DNA of 64,000 nt from Flavobacteriaceae bacterium. Its GTDB lineage: Bacteria; Bacteroidota; Bacteroidia; Flavobacteriales; Flavobacteriaceae. Positions 59,790 to 64,000 of this stretch are shown here, in pieces; the stretch's first letter is position 1, and every line of letters starts with the position of its first letter. Location: contig JASBUG010000029.1 of the NCBI GenBank assembly GCA_030148025.1, forward strand, positions 62,001 to 126,000, given 5' to 3'. The notes beneath the pieces are model-generated. The model searched no databases. It was not told the DNA's origin and saw nothing but the letters and a program-made list of their open reading frames with translations. Both the position numbers and the translations under genes were made by a program.

Positions 59790-60570
59790 TAAGTTTTTAA
59801 TTATTGGTTGTCTTGCTTTTATAACAATTTCTCAAGCGCAGACTTTAGAAATTGATGGCGTAGTTGTTGGGAATTCTGATGTAGAAAATATTCATGTAAT
59901 TAATAAAACGCTAAATACTTATACTACGACGAATAAACTAGGAGGTTTTACAATACAAGTTCGCGTGTTAGATACTCTAGTCTTCTCATCTGTACAATAT
60001 AAATTGAAAGCTGTTCAAATTAAACCAGAACACATTTCAGATAAAAATATAAGAATAGTTTTAGAAGAAAACGTAAATCAATTAGACCAAGTTGTTGTTG
60101 GTAAGATTTTAACGGGAGATCTTTCATCAGATGTTAAAAACTCTGATGCAGAAAGACCAATAGACTTTTATGATGTGGGCATACCAGGATATACTGGAAA
60201 ACGAAAAACCCAGAACGAAAGAAGGCTTCATGAAGCTGATGCTGGTAAGTATGTAAGTATAGGGTTGGGAGTTGGAGTTAATTTAAATAAAGTACTTAAT
60301 GCTATTACAGGAAGAACAAAACGGTTAAAGGGACGAGTTAGAGTCGAATCAAATAATGTGTTATTAAACAAAATAAAGGCTGATTTGCCAGATAATTTTT
60401 TTATAATCTACCCTTTGGAAGAACGATTTCGAGCCGATTTTTTCTATTTCTGTACAGATGATCCAAATTTTGAAAAGCGATGCAAAAATAAAAGCTCTAT
60501 TGAGATTTTTGAGTTTATGACTGAAAAGATCAAAGCCTATAAAAACAATTTAAAATCTGCCAACGATTAA
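59776..60570 (+). CDS. secreted CarboxypepD_reg-like protein, third of three
   Basis: The third member (264 residues) is more divergent. It has a signal peptide (MDKINKFLIIGCLAFITISQAQ), a regulatory-like domain (TLEIDGVVVGNSDVENIHVIN) and the segment VNQLDQVVVGKILTGDLSSD, where LTGDL replaces LSGNL. The C-terminal part is basic (FYDVGIPGYTGKRKTQNERR, AITGRTKRLKGRVRVE) and then helical. Its ATG lies inside the previous coding sequence, so translation is coupled. Confidence 0.82.
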   Translation: MDKINKFLIIGCLAFITISQAQTLEIDGVVVGNSDVENIHVINKTLNTYTTTNKLGGFTIQVRVLDTLVFSSVQYKLKAVQIKPEHISDKNIRIVLEENVNQLDQVVVGKILTGDLSSDVKNSDAERPIDFYDVGIPGYTGKRKTQNERRLHEADAGKYVSIGLGVGVNLNKVLNAITGRTKRLKGRVRVESNNVLLNKIKADLPDNFFIIYPLEERFRADFFYFCTDDPNFEKRCKNKSSIEIFEFMTEKIKAYKNNLKSAND

Positions 60571-60660
60571 TTTTTGGAATGTTTTTTGAAATACAATTAA
60601 TTAAAACTCTTAAATGTAAAATAGTTACATTTGGCAGCGATAAAATATGATTTGTTATTT

Positions 60661-61164
60661 ATGAGAGCTATTAAAATACTTCTTATTACTTTAATTTTAC
60701 CATTATTGTCTTTTACTTCTATGCACGAATATTACGTAAGTGTTACGGAAATTGAATATGTAAAAGAAAAAAAATCAGTGCAGATAATTACTAGGGTATT
60801 TGTAGATGATTTTGAAAAAGTTTTGAGAGAACGTTATGACGAAACCATAATGTTAGGTGAGGGAAAAAATGAAGTAATGGCCAATAAATATATTGAACGT
60901 TATTTACGAACAAAGTTTGTTGTAGAAGTTAATGATCAAGAAATGAAATATAATTTTCTGGGTAAAGAATATGAAGATGATATTGTGTATTGTTACCTTG
61001 AAATAAGTAATGTTGAAGCCATTGAAACCTTCCGAATAAAGAATCAAATTCTCTTTGATCTATTTCCAGATCAACAAAATATTGTTAAGACAAAAATCAA
61101 TGGTGAAAACAAAAGTTTTGTCCTTATTCCTGTCAAGGATTCGCGAGTGTTAAACTTTAATTAA
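60661..61164 (+). CDS. DUF6702-like secreted protein
   Basis: I place the start at the ATG at 60661 (167 residues), giving signal peptide MRAIKILLITLILPLLSFTS. Upstream in-frame codons to 60631 add a soluble segment before the signal. The mature part begins HEYYVSVTEIEYVKEKKSVQIITRVFVDDFE, which I recall from DUF6702 proteins adjacent to M1 peptidases in flavobacteria. The ending is NKSFVLIPVKDSRVLNFN. Function is unknown. It lies 64 bases upstream of the M1 aminopeptidase gene. Confidence 0.75.
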   Translation: MRAIKILLITLILPLLSFTSMHEYYVSVTEIEYVKEKKSVQIITRVFVDDFEKVLRERYDETIMLGEGKNEVMANKYIERYLRTKFVVEVNDQEMKYNFLGKEYEDDIVYCYLEISNVEAIETFRIKNQILFDLFPDQQNIVKTKINGENKSFVLIPVKDSRVLNFN

Positions 61165-61228
61165 AAAAGTTAACATTTCCTTAAAAAATGCTATTTTCAG
61201 GGCTTAAATTTTGTAACAATCACTTATA

Positions 61229-63529
61229 ATGAAAAAATTAACGTATTTCTTTTTATCTGCACTGTTCATTTCAGTTGGAGCGATAGCCCAAGAACAGGAA
61301 GAAAAAACAGAGAAAAAAACTGGGCATACCAATGTTAACAAGTTTAGACAACTGTATGATGAGTTTGCCACACCTAACATGTTTAGAACAGGTTCTGGAG
61401 CACCAGGCCCTGAGTATTATCAGCAGCAAGCTGATTATAAAATGGATCTAGAGCTGGACGATGTAAATGCAAAGATCTCTGGATTTGAAACCATTACTTA
61501 TACTAATAACTCACCAGATCAGTTAAAGTACTTATGGGTGCAGTTGGACCAAAATATGAGAGCTAAAGATTCTAAGTCGCCGCTAATTGAAAGTAGTGGT
61601 ACTTCTAGCTATCAAAGACCTTCTAGTTTTGCAAGTAGCTACTTAAAAGAACGTTTTGATGGAGGTTTCAATATTGAAAAAGTTGTTGATACTAATGGTA
61701 AGCCATTACCGCATATGATCAACCAAACTATGATGCGTATAGAGTTACCAAAACCAATGAATACTGGAGATAAGTTTTCTTTCTCAATTCAATGGTGGTA
61801 CAATATTAATAACCATGTTGCTGATGGTGGTAGATCTGGATACGAGTATTTCCCAGAATCAGACAATAGAATATATGTAATATCACAATTCTACCCAAGA
61901 ATGGCAGTATACAACGATGTTGAAGGATGGCAGAATTCTCAGTTCTGGGGACGTGATGAATTTGCTTTGCCATTTGGAAACTTTGAAGTGAACATTACAG
62001 TGCCTGCAGATCATATTTTAGATGGAACTGGACGTCTAATGAATCGTAAAGAGGTATTTAGTAAAAAAATGATGAAGCGTTATGAAGAGGCTAAAAAATC
62101 ATACGATAAGCCTGTGATGATCGTAACTCAAGAAGAAGCTGAAGCTGCTGAGAAAACTAAATCTACTAAAAAGAAAACATGGAAGTTATATGCTGAAAAT
62201 GTTCGTGATTTCGGGTTTGCAACATCTAGAAAATTAATTTGGGATATGATGGCTGTAAAGCTTGGTAGTAAAGATGTTATGGCAGTTTCAATGTATCCTA
62301 AAGAAGCTAATCCGCTTTGGGAAGACTGGTCTACAAGAACAGTAGCTAGTACATTAGTTTCTTATTCAAGAATGACTTTTGATTACCCATACCATAAAGC
62401 AATTTCAGTAAATGCACCAATGGGAATGGAATACCCAATGATTTGCTACAACTTTGGTCGTCCAGAAAAAGATGGCACAATTAGAGACCGTACAAAGTAT
62501 GGAATGATTGGTGTGATTATTCACGAAGTTGGACATAACTGGTTCCCAATGATTGTGAATAGTGATGAGCGCCAATGGACATGGATGGATGAAGGCTTAA
62601 ATACATTTATGCAATATATCGCAGAACAGGATTTTGGAAAATTACATCCAGCAGCATTATCTGAAGGACATGATAATTTCCCATCACGTCGTGGTCCAGC
62701 TAAAAACATTGTATCTTATATGGGAGGTGATCAAGATTATATCGCTCCTATTATGAGTAAAGGTTTAAATACATACCAATTTGGTAATAATGCATACGGT
62801 AAACCTGGAACAGCATTAAATATTTTACGTGAAACTGTAATGGGACCAGAGTTATTTGATTATGCTTTTAAAGAGTATTCTAGACGTTGGATGTTTAAAC
62901 ACCCAACTCCTGAAGATTTCTTTAGAACAATGGAAGATGCTTCTGCAATGGATCTAGACTGGTTCTGGAGAGGATGGTTCTTTACAACAGACTGGGTTGA
63001 TGTAGGTGTGAAAGAAGTTAAAAAATTGTATGTAACAAATCTTACTGATAAGCATGCAGATGAGATTGTTAAAAGATATGGTATTAGTAAAGAGCAAATG
63101 CCTCCATTAGTATCTCTAGTTGAAGAGGGAAGTGATGAGTTTAATGAGAAAATGAAAAATGGAACTTTATTAGATAACGCTTCAGTTTTAAAGGAGTATT
63201 TAATGGATAATTTTACTGAAGAAGAGCGTAAAAACATTAAATCTCCTAAGTACATTTATAATGTTACTTTTGAAAAACCAGGAGGTTTAGTGATGCCTTT
63301 AATTGCTGAGTACACTTATGCAGATGGAACTAAAGAGCGTATCCATTACCCAGCAGAGATCTGGAGATTTAATGATAATCAAGTTAGCAAATCAATAGCT
63401 TCAGAAAAAGAGATTGTTTCTATTGTTGTAGATCCAGACCTTGAAACTGCCGATGTTGATACTTCTAACAACTCTTGGCCAAAAGAAGTGAAGCAAAGTA
63501 AGTTTGATCAATTCAAGAGTAAAAACTAA
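61229..63529 (+). CDS. M1 family metallopeptidase (aminopeptidase N-like)
   Basis: An exported zinc peptidase of 766 residues with signal peptide MKKLTYFFLSALFISVGAIAQ. The zinc site is HEVGH at 432-436 with the third ligand Glu455 in WMDEGLNTFM, exactly the M1 spacing. The N-terminal beta domain is followed by the catalytic domain and an alpha region with EDFFRTMEDASAMDLDWFWRGWFFT. The usual GAMEN exopeptidase loop appears altered: the segment SVNAPMGMEYPMICYN occupies its place with GMEYP, as in many Bacteroidota M1 enzymes. The probable role is peptide breakdown outside the inner membrane. Confidence 0.93.
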   Translation: MKKLTYFFLSALFISVGAIAQEQEEKTEKKTGHTNVNKFRQLYDEFATPNMFRTGSGAPGPEYYQQQADYKMDLELDDVNAKISGFETITYTNNSPDQLKYLWVQLDQNMRAKDSKSPLIESSGTSSYQRPSSFASSYLKERFDGGFNIEKVVDTNGKPLPHMINQTMMRIELPKPMNTGDKFSFSIQWWYNINNHVADGGRSGYEYFPESDNRIYVISQFYPRMAVYNDVEGWQNSQFWGRDEFALPFGNFEVNITVPADHILDGTGRLMNRKEVFSKKMMKRYEEAKKSYDKPVMIVTQEEAEAAEKTKSTKKKTWKLYAENVRDFGFATSRKLIWDMMAVKLGSKDVMAVSMYPKEANPLWEDWSTRTVASTLVSYSRMTFDYPYHKAISVNAPMGMEYPMICYNFGRPEKDGTIRDRTKYGMIGVIIHEVGHNWFPMIVNSDERQWTWMDEGLNTFMQYIAEQDFGKLHPAALSEGHDNFPSRRGPAKNIVSYMGGDQDYIAPIMSKGLNTYQFGNNAYGKPGTALNILRETVMGPELFDYAFKEYSRRWMFKHPTPEDFFRTMEDASAMDLDWFWRGWFFTTDWVDVGVKEVKKLYVTNLTDKHADEIVKRYGISKEQMPPLVSLVEEGSDEFNEKMKNGTLLDNASVLKEYLMDNFTEEERKNIKSPKYIYNVTFEKPGGLVMPLIAEYTYADGTKERIHYPAEIWRFNDNQVSKSIASEKEIVSIVVDPDLETADVDTSNNSWPKEVKQSKFDQFKSKN

Positions 63530-63550
63530 CATTTAGTTAATATACTATTA

Positions 63551-63578
63551 AAACCGACTTTTTTAAGTCGGTTTTTTT
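63551..63578 (+). terminator. terminator of the M1 peptidase gene
   Basis: A 10-bp perfect stem (aaaccgactt/aagtcggttt) with loop tttt is followed by T residues. Confidence 0.9.
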
Positions 63579-63599
63579 ATGGGTTTTAAATAGACTCAT

Positions 63600-63607
63600 T
63601 ATATTTG
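63600..63607 (+). promoter_or_regulatory. -7 promoter box for tatA
   Basis: TATATTTG matches TAnnTTTG and ends only 4 bases before the tatA GTG, so the transcript would be leaderless or nearly so. Confidence 0.5.
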
Positions 63608-63611
63608 CATT

Positions 63612-63899
63612 GTGATACAGCAAGCAACATTTTTATTTATTAGCGGAGCCGAAATTACTTTAATACTATTTATTGTAGTTATGGTGTTTGGAGCAGATAA
63701 GATTCCTGAAATTGCCAGAGGCTTAGGAAAAGGTATGCGAACACTTAAAGATGCCACTAACGATATTAAACATGAAATATCAAAAAGTGCTGAACATCAT
63801 GGTATTGATACCGATCTTGCTAAAGATATTAACGAGGAGATTGGTAAGGTTAAAGATGGACTAGACGATTTTACTGGTTCTGTAAAACGAAAGTTCTAA
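63612..63899 (+). CDS. tatA: Sec-independent translocase subunit TatA/TatE
   Basis: TatA is the pore-forming subunit of the twin-arginine export system for folded proteins. The 95-residue protein has a short N-terminal helix (ISGAEITLILFIVVMVFGADKIPEIARGLGKGMR) with the FG-x-x-K-x-P-E hinge motif, followed by an amphipathic helix and an acidic tail. The start is GTG, and no ATG lies before the membrane helix. It is followed by a convergent methyltransferase gene. No tatC is in the window. Confidence 0.93.
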   Translation: MIQQATFLFISGAEITLILFIVVMVFGADKIPEIARGLGKGMRTLKDATNDIKHEISKSAEHHGIDTDLAKDINEEIGKVKDGLDDFTGSVKRKF

Positions 63900-63900
63900 A

Positions 63901-64000
63901 CTAAATTTTTCTACTAATAGTTAAGCCATCTCTTACTGGTAACATCACAGTTTCAATTCTAGGATCTTCTTTCAGTAATTTATTGTATTCAATTAAAGCA
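63901..64000 (-). CDS. O-methyltransferase, 3' end only (partial)
   Basis: The last 100 bases read on the minus strand give 33 codons, ALIEYNKLLKEDPRIETVML followed by PVRDGLTISRKI and a TAG stop. This is the C terminus of a class I SAM-dependent O-methyltransferase of the caffeoyl-CoA/catechol type, in which the closing strands read VExxLLPxRDGLTIARK. The rest lies beyond the window edge. Confidence 0.8.
   Translation of the reverse strand, partial: ALIEYNKLLKEDPRIETVMLPVRDGLTISRKI

Overview
The window looks like chromosome from a marine or brackish member of the Flavobacteriaceae (Bacteroidota). The DNA is AT-rich. It carries type IX secretion parts (PorT, the T9SS plug protein and two cargo proteins with C-terminal sorting domains), TamL, a full Na+-translocating NADH:quinone reductase operon, menaquinone biosynthesis (UbiE/MenG) and several protein families that I know mainly from flavobacteria (DUF6090, DUF5103/plug, DUF3291). 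Many genes have a TAnnTTTG -7 box upstream, the Bacteroidota promoter signature, and Shine-Dalgarno sequences are weak or absent. The genus cannot be fixed from the sequence alone. I see no phage, insertion sequence, CRISPR array or rRNA operon.

Layout. 1-8.5 kb: rpsO, an orphan lipoprotein, fbaA-accD (glycolysis and fatty acid synthesis), tamL (outer membrane assembly), a SPOUT RNA methyltransferase and the ubiE-porT pair. 8.5-15.5 kb: trkA-trkH potassium uptake, two small single-pass membrane proteins, a PLP aminotransferase with a fatty acid desaturase, and rsmG. 15.5-25.3 kb: a LytS/LytTR-type two-component pair, an esterase-like lipoprotein, DUF3291, an S9 peptidase behind a perfect 24-bp palindrome, then a small accessory segment of two orphan genes bordered by related repeats and a second perfect palindrome, then pruA. 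25.4-29 kb: an NRDE (TANGO2-like) pair, apaG and the T9SS plug protein. 29-41 kb: nqrABCDEF, a dispersed-repeat-like hairpin, a Cys-rich small protein, an M20 peptidase, three tandem DUF6090 genes, and a 125-aa protein coupled to apbE, whose product attaches FMN to NqrB and NqrC. 41-49 kb: a TPR histidine kinase with its LytTR regulator, then two T9SS cargo genes on either side of a hybrid kinase/AraC regulator. 49-57 kb: the map-cupin-RDD-methyltransferase operon, a CoA-transferase, gpmI with a HAD gene, a secreted ankyrin protein, an M48 protease, a GNAT and tRNA-Gly(TCC), whose 3' end is repeated about 100 bp downstream. 57-64 kb: pepE, three tandem proteins with a TonB-receptor-like N-terminal domain but no barrel, DUF6702, an M1 aminopeptidase, tatA and the 3' end of an O-methyltransferase.

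Working together. The energy block is the clearest unit: NqrA-F pumps Na+ while reducing menaquinone (UbiE is encoded nearby), and ApbE matures its covalent flavins. The envelope block is spread out: TamL builds the outer membrane, PorT and the plug protein serve T9SS, and the two cargo proteins and possibly the secreted peptidases use the export routes.

The accessory DNA most worth a second look is 22.1-23.6 kb (cassette-like repeats and palindromes), the tRNA-Gly 3' duplication, the seven-base periodic inverted array inside the nqr operon and the three barrel-less CarboxypepD_reg proteins.
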